Shown here one piece after another: positions 47,048 to 53,965 of a stretch of 53,965 nt of DNA. A program made the position numbers and the translations under genes. The stretch is from a virus, in IMG/VR virus record IMGVR_UViG_3300034093_000924, positions 1 through 53,965 of that record. One strand, written 5' to 3'. The notes below the pieces were generated by a model. It ran no database searches, was not told the origin of the DNA, and saw only the letters and a program-made list of their open reading frames with translations. Numbering within the stretch: position 1 is the first letter of the stretch; the number at the start of each line of letters is the position of its first letter.

Positions 47048-47301
47048 AACTCTCCGCACAGAAAAAGTTTGAATTGGCTTTGCACGATATGCCGATGTGC
47101 GCCGTCTGCAACAAGCGTGTTGAGCGCATGGAATCCGAATACGACATCAACACATACCAAAAGCGGTTTCGTGTTTACTGCCACGGACAAACGGAAGAGG
47201 CGTTTCTCAGCGACATGGACATTTGGAACGCAGACAGTATTCGCATGGGTCAGGCATTCATTGACAAGCTACCTCAACCACAACTGGAGATGAAGCGATG
47301 A
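47044..47301 (+). CDS. Small CxxC protein, 85 aa
   Basis: MPMCAVCNKRVERMESEYDI gives one CxxC pair; a further Cys-His (VYCHGQTEEAFL) could complete a zinc site. The C-terminal half is helical (DSIRMGQAFIDKLPQPQLEM). The fold resembles the small zinc-knuckle proteins frequent in phage early operons. Confidence 0.7.
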   Translation: MKLSAQKKFELALHDMPMCAVCNKRVERMESEYDINTYQKRFRVYCHGQTEEAFLSDMDIWNADSIRMGQAFIDKLPQPQLEMKR

Positions 47302-47516
47302 CCTACAACGCAGAGCAGATTACCTACATGTTGGCTGATGCCATAGACAAAGACCGTGAGTACAAGTCTTGGCACGTAAGTACAAAGCACCTGATGACCC
47401 TTGTTGAAATGGCTGTTGCTGATGAGCGTGAGGCGTGTGCAAAGGTGTGTGATGAATATGGTGATGAATATGGCGAATTTATTGCCGATGTAATCAGAGC
47501 AAGGGGACAAGCATGA
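47298..47516 (+). CDS. Small helical phage protein with REACAKVCD motif, 72 aa
   Basis: MTYNAEQITYMLADAIDKDR, then VEMAVADEREACAKVCDEYG and IADVIRARGQA. The EREACAKVC helix is a very common element in small phage and prophage proteins, function unknown. A GATGAATATGG direct repeat (47451-47472) encodes DEYGDEYG. Confidence 0.72.
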   Translation: MTYNAEQITYMLADAIDKDREYKSWHVSTKHLMTLVEMAVADEREACAKVCDEYGDEYGEFIADVIRARGQA

Positions 47517-48088
47517 CTGACAAAGAAGCAATGGCAATGGCGCTTGATGCGTTGGAAAACAGCGTTGATTTGGTTGTTGAAGATGCGTACAACGCAGAGC
47601 AACTTTATGGCAACTATCCAACACGACAAGGCAAAGTTGGCGGCTTGAAGATATTGGCTGACCAACACAAAGAAGCCATCGCCGCCCTCAAAGAACGCTT
47701 GGCACAAGAGAAAGCACTTCAAGCCTTGCACAATGAAAATGAACGGCTGGGCTTGTATGAAGATGCTTATGCACAGCCAGAGCAAGAGCCTGTGGCGTGG
47801 GGTGTATTTGAAGGCAACCTGCACGATATGTTTTTTACGCAGGAAGAAGCGCAGGAGATGGCAAGTTTAAAAGGAAGTCATGCAGAAGTGAGACCCCTCT
47901 ACACAACCCCACCCCAGCGCACAGAGCAAGAGCCTACCCCTGAGATTAAGTACAAAATGATTGTGATTGATGACCTGCATCCACAGGGCATACCGGTCGA
48001 GCAGTGGGTAAACCCACCACAGCGCACAGAGCCTTTGATCGGCTGCGTTAATCACGACTGCGCCAAATGCAAGGAGCGCAACACATGA
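47513..48088 (+). CDS. Modular phage early protein with EPVAW/RPLYTTP modules, 191 aa
   Basis: The N-terminal helices (KEAMAMALDALENSVDLVVE, ILADQHKEAIAALKERLAQE) and the modules QEPVAWGVFEGN and HAEVRPLYTTPPQRTEQE are commonplace in phage early proteins that grow by module shuffling. The PPQRTE element occurs twice from a near-identical CAGCGCACAGAGC segment (about 47915 and 48020), a sign of internal duplication. A C-terminal CVNHDCAKC cluster may bind metal. Function unknown. Confidence 0.72.
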   Translation: MTDKEAMAMALDALENSVDLVVEDAYNAEQLYGNYPTRQGKVGGLKILADQHKEAIAALKERLAQEKALQALHNENERLGLYEDAYAQPEQEPVAWGVFEGNLHDMFFTQEEAQEMASLKGSHAEVRPLYTTPPQRTEQEPTPEIKYKMIVIDDLHPQGIPVEQWVNPPQRTEPLIGCVNHDCAKCKERNT

Positions 48089-48303
48089 AACCAATAGCAT
48101 GGTACGACCCATCTAATGGCGTAGTCAGTACAGATAGAAACAGCCCTTTGTTTACACCGCTTGGTCAGGTGTGGCCTTTGTATCCAAAGGGTGAGTGGGT
48201 TGGACTGACTGACAGGGAGATGATGGACGCCATCCACATGGACGACAGCCCGATGGAGATGGGGCGAAAGACTGAAGCCAAACTCAAGGAGAAGAACACA
48301 TGA
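48085..48303 (+). CDS. Modular small phage protein, 72 aa
   Basis: The ATG at 48085 overlaps the previous stop by 4 nt. The product MKPIAWYDPSNGVVSTDRNS, PLFTPLGQVWPLYPKGEWVG followed by LTDREMMDAIHM carries the same kind of AW...PLY and WVGLTDxE modules as its neighbour. Function unknown. Confidence 0.7.
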   Translation: MKPIAWYDPSNGVVSTDRNSPLFTPLGQVWPLYPKGEWVGLTDREMMDAIHMDDSPMEMGRKTEAKLKEKNT

Positions 48304-49055
48304 TATTTCTAATCAAGAAGCGCAAGTTGGTGGTGGACATGTTCACCTGTCGGCAGATGGTGTTTGATGCGGCAAAGCCCAAGGCGGCGGCACACTTCTA
48401 CCCGCAGTGGTGGAAGGACTTAAAGCTGGAGATACCCATCCAGAACAGCCTGTTCCCCACTGCCACCATGAAGCGGTGCATGGGTGTGGTTGATCACTAC
48501 AAGCACGGCATCGTTCAACCGCTGTGGTCTGACTACACGCTGGAGGTGGGCGCTATTGGCGACCCGCACTGGGCTGGGCAATTCTCTGACAGCACAAGCA
48601 CCATGAGCCAGCACCCCGCCGTATTGCGTGGGTTATTCGCGCCCGAGTCGCACTACTGCCACATGAAGTTCGACAACCCTTGGGTAGCAAGCTGTAAAGA
48701 GGATGTGTACTTCAAGTGGGAGCAACCAACGTGGAGTATGCCAAGCCTGTCTAGCTACGTCCTGTTACCGGGCACGACTGAGTTCAAGTACCAGTATTCC
48801 ATGAATACAAACCTGCTGTTCGTGAAGGGGGCAACCACGATCACACACCGCTTGAAGTTTGGCCAGCCGCTGGTACACCTAACGGCGTTGACAGAGCGCG
48901 ATATTGATCTGCGCCACCACATGGTTACAAGGGAAGAGTACAACAAGTACCTGCAAGGCGAGAAGCTGAGTAACCTCAACCGATACCGCGAGTACCGCAG
49001 GGTGCGCGAGTCTGAAGAAAGCAAATGCCCGTTTGGGTTTGGGAGAAAGACATGA
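48300..49055 (+). CDS. Unknown conserved-type phage protein, 251 aa
   Basis: FLIKKRKLVVDMFTCRQMVF, then HFYPQWWKDLKLEIPIQNSL and TATMKRCMGVVDHYKHGIVQ, PLWSDYTLEVGAIGDP. The later part (SYVLLPGTTEFKYQYSMNTN; HRLKFGQPLVHLTALTERDI) is beta-rich with conserved-looking Trp, His and Pro residues. Proteins with this lay-out occur in large and cyanophage-type genomes and have no known function. A small-molecule-binding or oxygenase-like beta barrel is possible but unproven. Confidence 0.72.
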   Translation: MIFLIKKRKLVVDMFTCRQMVFDAAKPKAAAHFYPQWWKDLKLEIPIQNSLFPTATMKRCMGVVDHYKHGIVQPLWSDYTLEVGAIGDPHWAGQFSDSTSTMSQHPAVLRGLFAPESHYCHMKFDNPWVASCKEDVYFKWEQPTWSMPSLSSYVLLPGTTEFKYQYSMNTNLLFVKGATTITHRLKFGQPLVHLTALTERDIDLRHHMVTREEYNKYLQGEKLSNLNRYREYRRVRESEESKCPFGFGRKT

Positions 49056-49297
49056 GTAAATGGGAAAGCCACAAGGACAGGGGCAACACCACCTTCAACA
49101 GGTGGGCAGAAGCCAACAGCGTTGCAAAGATGACACGCGAGAACAATACATGGATGCACAGCCGGGGAAAGTTGTGCTGGACCTGTCAAAAGCAATCCGT
49201 GCCCGAAAAAGGGTGTGTATTGAATATCAATATGGGGCTTCACAAATACGTGTGCAAGCCCTGCGTTGACGCACGCAAACCAAAGGAAGCCACATGA
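49052..49297 (+). CDS. Small zinc-ribbon protein, 81 aa
   Basis: The ATG at 49052 overlaps the previous stop by 4 nt. Two CxxC pairs (KLCWTCQK and YVCKPCVD) enclose a short beta segment, the standard zinc ribbon. A basic helical N-terminus (RWAEANSVAKMTREN) precedes it. It could bind nucleic acid or a polymerase. Inference. Confidence 0.72.
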   Translation: MSKWESHKDRGNTTFNRWAEANSVAKMTRENNTWMHSRGKLCWTCQKQSVPEKGCVLNINMGLHKYVCKPCVDARKPKEAT

Positions 49298-49458
49298 AAG
49301 GTGGAGCAAGACCGGGGAGTGGGCGCAAACCCACACTGATTGACGAGCGCCGAGTACTTGTACTGCGTGAGCAGGGCGAGTCAATGCAAAAGATTGCCGA
49401 GCGGTTTAATGTTAGCCTACAGGTCATCAAGTACTTTTTTAAGAAGCGAAGGAAGTAA
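49294..49458 (+). CDS. Small helix-turn-helix protein, 54 aa
   Basis: ATG at 49294 after AAAGGAAGC. MKGGARPGSGRKPTLIDERR, then VLVLREQGESMQKIAERFNV and SLQVIKYFFKKRRK. A basic AT-hook-like arm (GGARPGSGRKP) precedes a resolvase/TrfB-like helix-turn-helix (MQKIAERFNVSLQVIKYFF). It probably binds DNA, either as a regulator or recombination helper. Confidence 0.72.
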   Translation: MKGGARPGSGRKPTLIDERRVLVLREQGESMQKIAERFNVSLQVIKYFFKKRRK

Positions 49459-49459
49459 C

Positions 49460-49759
49460 ATGGCCATGACCCCCGAAGCCAAAGTCAAGAAGGCAGTCAA
49501 GCGACTGCTCGATGACAACGCGGTGTACCACTTCTCGCCTGTGCAAAACGGCATGGGCAGAGCGGGCATACCAGACATCATCTGCTGTTACTTTGGCACG
49601 TTCATCGCCATCGAGTGCAAGGCGGGCAAGGGCAAGACCACTGCGCTGCAAGACATGGAGCTGGCCAAGATACAGCAGGCCGGGGGGACGGCACTGGTTA
49701 TCAACGAGGAGAACATGGACTTGGTGAAACAAACTTTAAAGGAACTGCTATGCGAATAA
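49460..49759 (+). CDS. VRR-NUC domain nuclease, 99 aa
   Basis: The ATG at 49460 follows the stop of the HTH gene and GGAAG. Family marks: MAMTPEAKVKKAVKRLLDDN, GMGRAGIPDIICCYFGTFIA, IECKAGKGKTTALQDMELAK and AGGTALVINEENMDLVK. The PD-(D/E)xK core is P38-D39 and E52-x-K54. Stand-alone VRR-NUC proteins are structure-specific endonucleases used in phage replication or recombination. It overlaps the next gene by 10 nt. Confidence 0.9.
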   Translation: MAMTPEAKVKKAVKRLLDDNAVYHFSPVQNGMGRAGIPDIICCYFGTFIAIECKAGKGKTTALQDMELAKIQQAGGTALVINEENMDLVKQTLKELLCE

Positions 49760-50025
49760 CACAAGAGGACATAGAGGCGCGAGTGGCGTCTATGACCGAT
49801 GCCCAGAAGGACCACTTCAAAACGCTGGTGTACGCACTGCTCCAGTGCTACGCCGAGGATAAGCACGCTGCTGTCATTGTGCTGGGCGACCTGACCGATG
49901 AGAGCGCCAGCGTAATCACAGTCAACTGCAACGAGATGGATGCAGCCACGCTGCTGCTGGCAGCGGATAACTTTTTCAACTACATCAACATGCGTGAAGC
50001 ACCACCCAAAGAGGCCATGAATTGA
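49750..50025 (+). CDS. Small unknown protein before the polymerase, 91 aa
   Basis: The ATG at 49750 is preceded by AAAGGAACTGCT. MRITQEDIEARVASMTDAQK, then DHFKTLVYALLQCYAEDKHA and ESASVITVNCNEMDAATLLL. Alpha/beta, similar in pattern to small phage proteins between nuclease and polymerase genes. Function unknown. It overlaps the polymerase by 4 nt (TTGA). Confidence 0.7.
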   Translation: MRITQEDIEARVASMTDAQKDHFKTLVYALLQCYAEDKHAAVIVLGDLTDESASVITVNCNEMDAATLLLAADNFFNYINMREAPPKEAMN

Positions 50026-51989
50026 CCAAACCATTTGACAGAATACTATGCATCGACTTTGAGACACGTTGGAGTAGCAAGGACTACACGCTGTCCAAGA
50101 TGACAACAGAGGAGTACATACGTGACAATAAGTTCGTGGCTTTCGGAGCCTGTACACATGAGTTCGGAAGCGACGAGCCGATTGAATGGGTTAGAGGACC
50201 AGATTTATCTGAGTACTTTTCTGGCATCGACTGGGGACGAACCGCCGTGCTTGCACATAACGCCCAATTCGATATTTCCATCCTTGAGTGGCGATATGAC
50301 TGTCACCCCGTCTTCATCTTCGACACCCTATCAATGGCAAGAGCTTTACGCGGCGTGGAAGTTGGCAATTCCCTCGCCAAACTGGCAGGAGATTTTGGTC
50401 TTCCCCCCAAAGGGAGAGCCGTACATAGTACCGATGGACTGGCCGTCCTTGAGCCTGAGACAGAAAGAGAACTTGCTGAGTATTGTCAGCACGACGTATA
50501 TCTCTGCGAACAAATATTCGAAAGACTCTCGGCGGGCTACCCTAGATCGGAACTACACCTTATTGACATGACGCTCAAAATGTACACACGACCAGTGTTG
50601 CAACTTGACCAAAAGATGTTGATACAAGCATTGACAGAAGAAGGAAACATACGTGAAGCGCTCCTACAACGTCTTAACATCAATGAGTCTGAACTGGCGT
50701 CAAACCCTAAGTTTGCGCAGATTCTTACAGGCCTTGGCGTTACACCCCCGACAAAAATCAGTAAGACCACAGGCAAGCAAACGCTTGCCCTGGCAAAAAA
50801 CGATGCTCTCTTCCAAGCCCTCCTCAATGGCTCGAACGAAGATGTTGCGCTCCTTTGCGAAGCGCGTCTCAAAGTCAAATCAACAACCGAACGCACAAGG
50901 GCACAGCGGTTCTTGGACATCAGCCAGCGCGGCCCGCTCCCGGTTCCGCTTTCGTACTACGGTGCTCAGACTGGCAGGTGGACAGCGGCCAAGGGCAGTG
51001 CCATCAACATGCAAAACCTCAAGCGAAAGTCGTTCTTACGTAAAGCGATTATGGCTCCCGATGGCTACCAACTCGTTGTCGGCGACCTCTCGCAGATTGA
51101 GCCGCGAGTACTCGCGTGGCTGGCCGACTACGATGATATGCTCAACATCTTCCGGGCTGGAGGTGACCCTTACGCGGCATTCGGAAGTCAGATGTTTAAC
51201 ATACCCGGGCTTACTAAGGATTCTCATCCAGACCTGCGGCAGTCTGCAAAAAGCGCGTTACTGGGCTGCGGCTATGGTCTGGGCTGGGCATCGTTCGCGT
51301 CACAGCTTCTTACGGGATTCCTTGGGGCCCCCCCAGTTCGCTACTCGAAAGAGTTTGCTAAAGCACTGGGCGTGGACGGAGAATATGCGCAACGCTTCCT
51401 AGACTGGGATGAGAACGTCACGAAGCTGGAGGAAATCCCCCGCATCTGCACGAGCAAGGAACTGCTGGTGCACTGCCTTGCGGCCAAGAAGATCATCGAC
51501 ATCTACCGGGCAACTGCCGCACCTGTCGTAGAGATGTGGGACTTGTTTGGCCAACTCATCGAGCGCAGCCTGTACAACGGCAAGGAGTACACGCACAAGT
51601 GCCTGACCTTCAAGAAGGGGGAGATCATCTTGCCAAGCGGTATGAGTTTGTTGTATCCTGATCTCAAGCCCCTCAAGGATGACAAGGGCCGGGTGCAGTG
51701 GGTTTACGGCCCCGACCAGACCAAGCTATATGCTGGTAAGATAACGAACAACGTCACGCAGGGCGTAGCAAGATGTGTGATGACAGACGGGATGCTTCGC
51801 GTAGCAAAACAGTATCCAGTCAAAGGGACAGTGCATGACGAGCTGATCGCCGTGGTGCCTGACGATGAAGTAGCCACCGCTAAGACATGGGTCTTGGCGC
51901 AAATGACTATGGAGCCGAAGTACTTGCCGGGGATACCCCTGGCCGCTGACGGTGGTGCGCACCGTCGTTATGGGTTAGCAAAAAATTAA
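50022..51989 (+). CDS. Family A DNA polymerase, 655 aa, TTG start
   Basis: The N-terminal 3'-5' exonuclease shows ILCIDFETRW (D12, E14), LAHNAQFDISIL (D84) and YCQHDVYLCEQIF (D158). The polymerase domain has motif A VVGDLSQIEPRVLAW (D355), motif B RQSAKSALLGCGYGLGWASF (R406, K410, Y418) and motif C GTVHDELIAVV (H605-D606-E607). No 5'-nuclease domain. It copies the phage genome, T7 style. The start is TTG overlapping the preceding TGA; no ATG or GTG exists before the exonuclease motif. Confidence 0.95.
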   Translation: MTKPFDRILCIDFETRWSSKDYTLSKMTTEEYIRDNKFVAFGACTHEFGSDEPIEWVRGPDLSEYFSGIDWGRTAVLAHNAQFDISILEWRYDCHPVFIFDTLSMARALRGVEVGNSLAKLAGDFGLPPKGRAVHSTDGLAVLEPETERELAEYCQHDVYLCEQIFERLSAGYPRSELHLIDMTLKMYTRPVLQLDQKMLIQALTEEGNIREALLQRLNINESELASNPKFAQILTGLGVTPPTKISKTTGKQTLALAKNDALFQALLNGSNEDVALLCEARLKVKSTTERTRAQRFLDISQRGPLPVPLSYYGAQTGRWTAAKGSAINMQNLKRKSFLRKAIMAPDGYQLVVGDLSQIEPRVLAWLADYDDMLNIFRAGGDPYAAFGSQMFNIPGLTKDSHPDLRQSAKSALLGCGYGLGWASFASQLLTGFLGAPPVRYSKEFAKALGVDGEYAQRFLDWDENVTKLEEIPRICTSKELLVHCLAAKKIIDIYRATAAPVVEMWDLFGQLIERSLYNGKEYTHKCLTFKKGEIILPSGMSLLYPDLKPLKDDKGRVQWVYGPDQTKLYAGKITNNVTQGVARCVMTDGMLRVAKQYPVKGTVHDELIAVVPDDEVATAKTWVLAQMTMEPKYLPGIPLAADGGAHRRYGLAKN

Positions 51990-51998
51990 GGAGAAGCA

Positions 51999-52316
51999 AT
52001 GACAGTAAAGCACAGACAGATACCGCGCAAGATGCGCGTAGGCAGCAGGACATACTCGGTTGAGGTTGTCGAAGCGATGATCGAGAAGAACCTGATGGGG
52101 CGCACGTACTACCCCGACAGGAACATCAAGATCGGACTCAAGAGCAACAGCACCGGGCGTGTGTACAAGCCCACCGAAGTCCACGACACCTTCTGGCACG
52201 AGGTGGTGCACGCCATCTTGCACGACATGGGCGAGGACAGCTTGAACAAGAACGAACGCTTCGTGACCCGGTTCGCCAACCGCTTGACCAAAGCAATAGA
52301 GACTGCGAGATTTTGA
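51999..52316 (+). CDS. HEXXH-containing metalloprotease-like protein, 105 aa
   Basis: ATG after AAGGAGAAGCA. The C-terminal half has TFWHEVVHAILHDMG (H67, E68, H71), a gluzincin/SprT-like zinc-binding helix, with E79/D80 and N83-E86 as possible further ligands. The N-terminus is a small beta sheet (RKMRVGSRTYSVEVVEAMIE, DRNIKIGLKSNSTGR). Such minimal proteins are common in phages and usually unstudied. Peptidase activity is predicted, not certain. Confidence 0.78.
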   Translation: MTVKHRQIPRKMRVGSRTYSVEVVEAMIEKNLMGRTYYPDRNIKIGLKSNSTGRVYKPTEVHDTFWHEVVHAILHDMGEDSLNKNERFVTRFANRLTKAIETARF

Positions 52317-52549
52317 TGATTCACGAAGTAATTTACGAAGACGACAAACCAGTGTTCGTGCGCTTCTATGCGGTGGCCGTGTCAGACTACGGCAGTGAGG
52401 GGTGCACGCCTACGCATCGAGAAGAATGTCCACTTACTGGCTTTGTTGCGTGCGTGGGTCGATCAGGCGACAACATCTGCGGCGGGTACTACGGCCACGC
52501 AGGTCCTCATGTTGTTAAGTGCCGCGAACAAAGGAAAGCAAATGGCTAA
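52316..52549 (+). CDS. Small Cys/His-rich protein, 77 aa
   Basis: The ATG at 52316 overlaps the previous TGA. MIHEVIYEDDKPVFVRFYAV, then GCTPTHREECPLTGFVACVG and DNICGGYYGHAGPHVVKCRE. Five cysteines and several histidines could bind zinc. No family is recognised. A TTG one codon earlier is an alternative start. Confidence 0.65.
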   Translation: MIHEVIYEDDKPVFVRFYAVAVSDYGSEGCTPTHREECPLTGFVACVGRSGDNICGGYYGHAGPHVVKCREQRKANG

Positions 52550-53207
52550 GGTGACATGGAGCCACAGTGCTCTCAAGGATTTCGAAGGGTGCGCACGCAG
52601 GCACCACGAAGTCAAGGTGCTCAACAACTATCCGTTCCAAGAGACGGAGGCCACGCGCTACGGCACGAGCTTTCACTCAGCGGCTGAAGTCTACATTCGG
52701 GACGGCACACCGCTGCCCCCTGAGTTTGCTTACGCCACGGCGGTGCTTGATGCGCTCCTGGCCAAACCGGGGAGGAAGCTGTGCGAGTACGAGATGGGCA
52801 TCACCCCGGACTTGCAGCCGTGCTCCTTCAACGAACCCAAGCGCTGGGTGCGGGGCATCGCTGACTTGCTCATCATTGACGACGACAACTTGACCGCCTC
52901 GGTGCTGGACTACAAGACGGGCAACAACAAGTACCCAGATCGTGACCAGCTAAAGCTCATGTCCCTCATGGTGTTCAAGCACTTCCCCCATATCCGCAAG
53001 GTGCGTTCAGCGCTGCTGTTCGTGGTCAAGAACGATATGGTCAAACACACCATGGCCGTGGACGAGACCGAGGCTGAGTGGTGGCGCTATCGTGAGCGTG
53101 TGGCCAAGCTGGAGTCCTGCTATGCCACAGGCGTATGGAACCCAACGCGCACCCCGCTGTGCGGCTGGTGCCCTGTGAGATCATGTGAGTTCAACCCTAA
53201 ACACTGA
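52542..53207 (+). CDS. PD-(D/E)XK nuclease, Cas4/RecB-like with Fe-S cysteines, 221 aa
   Basis: The ATG at 52542 follows AAAGGAAAGCAA. Nuclease core: GTSFHSAAE (H45), RGIADLLIID (D108), SVLDYKTG (D123, K125) and RDQLKLMSL (Q136). Cysteines C17 (FEGCARR) and C207, C210, C215 (LCGWCPVRSC) have the one-plus-three layout of the 4Fe-4S cluster in Cas4, AddB and RecB-like exonucleases. It probably degrades or resects DNA ends during recombination, with the helicase encoded two genes downstream. Confidence 0.9.
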   Translation: MAKVTWSHSALKDFEGCARRHHEVKVLNNYPFQETEATRYGTSFHSAAEVYIRDGTPLPPEFAYATAVLDALLAKPGRKLCEYEMGITPDLQPCSFNEPKRWVRGIADLLIIDDDNLTASVLDYKTGNNKYPDRDQLKLMSLMVFKHFPHIRKVRSALLFVVKNDMVKHTMAVDETEAEWWRYRERVAKLESCYATGVWNPTRTPLCGWCPVRSCEFNPKH

Positions 53208-53217
53208 AAGGCAAACC

Positions 53218-53451
53218 ATGGCAACCCGCAACTACAAAGCTATATACAAACGCGATTTGGAAACGGGCAGGTCTGGCCCTGACTCCGATCAGCACGAACG
53301 CCAACGCGCTCGGCGTGAGTATGACAAGAAGGGCATCGCCCGCACTGGCAAGGACATTGACCACATCAAGCCGCTGCGCAAGGGCGGCAAGTCAGTACCG
53401 GGCAACCTGCGGTTGCGTGCTAAGAAGGCCAACCAAGGAGACAACAAATGA
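53218..53451 (+). CDS. Small HNH-endonuclease-like protein, 77 aa
   Basis: The ATG at 53218 follows GAAAGGCAAACC. The core DIDHIKPLRKGGKSVPGNLR, then LRAKKANQGD has the D-H-x2-P...GG....N-L-R...N spacing of HNH-type nucleases, but is short and basic (RDLETGRSGPDSDQHERQRA). It may be a homing-type or packaging-associated nickase, or a degenerate one. Confidence 0.75.
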   Translation: MATRNYKAIYKRDLETGRSGPDSDQHERQRARREYDKKGIARTGKDIDHIKPLRKGGKSVPGNLRLRAKKANQGDNK

Positions 53452-53558
53452 CATTCGAGGAATGGTGGAAGACCCTCACGGTCTCAGAGCAAAAGCTCAT
53501 AGGCTACAACGTAGCCCGCTTCGTTTGGGAACAAGCGTTGGCGTTAGGAAAAAAATAA
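53448..53558 (+). CDS. Small unknown protein, 36 aa
   Basis: The ATG overlaps the HNH stop by 4 nt, after AAGGAGACAACAA. The product MTFEEWWKTLTVSEQKLIGY, then NVARFVWEQALALGKK, is one or two amphipathic helices with three Trp. Function unknown. Confidence 0.6.
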   Translation: MTFEEWWKTLTVSEQKLIGYNVARFVWEQALALGKK

Positions 53559-53571
53559 ACCCGAGAAGCGA

Positions 53572-53965
53572 ATGCAAATCATAGACAACAAAGCACTGCT
53601 GTTCACTACCCGCAACCCCAACAAGTACTGCATCATTCCAAAGCACAAAGTCATGCCTCGCACAGATGGTGGCTTTGATGTTGCAGTCTATTGGGGGTTG
53701 GATGAGGCGCGAGTGTTGAAGAACCTCGGTGTCAAAGATGTACCCTCGCCCATCGTGAGGAAGTACCCCTGGCCTGGGCGCTACAAGCCCATGGCCCACC
53801 AAGTCGAGACCGCTGCCTTCTTGACACTACACCGCCGCGCATTCGTGTTCTCGGAACCCGGCACAGGCAAGACGCTATCCGCACTGTGGGCAGCGGACTA
53901 CTTGATGCAGCGCGGTGAAGTGCGCCGCGTGTTGATACTGTGCCCCCTGTCGATCATGCAGTCAG
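53572..53965 (+). CDS. SNF2-type helicase/translocase (partial, runs off right edge)
   Basis: ATG after CGAGAAGCGA. The N-terminal about 70 residues are a small strand-rich domain (MQIIDNKALLFTTRNPNKYC onwards). The Q-motif-like AHQVET (H76-Q77) and Walker A EPGTGKT (95-101) follow, then VRRVLILCPLSIM, which is motif Ia of superfamily 2 (SNF2-like: LCPLSIM). It probably uses ATP to move along DNA in replication or recombination. The remainder is outside the window. Confidence 0.85.
   Translation, partial: MQIIDNKALLFTTRNPNKYCIIPKHKVMPRTDGGFDVAVYWGLDEARVLKNLGVKDVPSPIVRKYPWPGRYKPMAHQVETAAFLTLHRRAFVFSEPGTGKTLSALWAADYLMQRGEVRRVLILCPLSIMQS

Noticed and set aside
50653-51402. 249-codon frame inside the polymerase gene
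   Set aside because: Out of frame with all family A polymerase motifs; a shadow.
1-53965. Search for tRNA genes, integrase, CI-type repressor and phage RNA polymerase
   Set aside because: None could be recognised. Absence in this slice does not exclude them elsewhere in the genome.

Overview
The window is a slice of a double-stranded DNA tailed phage (Caudoviricetes), cut at both ends. No chromosomal, plasmid, rRNA or tRNA gene is visible, and neither is an integrase or a CI-type repressor. The P22-like portal, Mu/HK97-fold capsid, internal-virion-like proteins, absence of a sheath, tape measure or long non-contractile tail module, and family A DNA polymerase point to a podovirus-like virion. 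This is inference. The host cannot be read from the sequence. The gene style (Q/G-rich internal proteins, tiny Lys-rich virion proteins, NGGTGQTT-type fibres) resembles environmental aquatic phages, and a freshwater proteobacterial host is a guess.

Left block (1-36.7 kb, all on the minus strand, transcribed leftward): terminase small and large subunits, portal, a 64-aa protein, a GroES-like co-chaperonin, a scaffold-like protein, a 150-aa protein, a decoration-like protein and the major capsid protein. A strong hairpin terminator follows. Downstream come two small virion-like proteins, a run of tiny basic proteins, a Q/M/G-rich protein and head-tail connector-like proteins. Next are a pair of paralogous structural proteins, a 653-aa repeat protein, two repeat-rich tail fibres, a fibre-assembly-like protein and a lysis cassette (coiled-coil membrane proteins, holin-like protein, GH24 endolysin). 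The block ends with a large tail protein, a C1q/TNF-like fibre, internal virion-like proteins and a giant protein of more than 1,348 residues that runs off the left edge.

Middle (36.7-37.2 kb): a divergent control region. It holds a sigma70-like promoter for the late block and a chain of hairpins ending in a plus-strand terminator.

Right block (37.2-54 kb, all plus strand): early/middle genes. The first part contains small unknown proteins punctuated by four copies of the same hairpin and by an 81-bp inverted repeat around an AT-rich core. A tightly overlapping run of small proteins with near-identical ribosome-binding sites follows. Then come a Cys-rich protein coupled to an M20/M28-like zinc peptidase, a strong sigma70 promoter, and another run of small proteins. 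The block ends with a DNA-metabolism module: VRR-NUC nuclease, family A polymerase, HEXXH protein, Cas4/RecB-like Fe-S nuclease, HNH protein and an SNF2-type helicase cut by the right edge.
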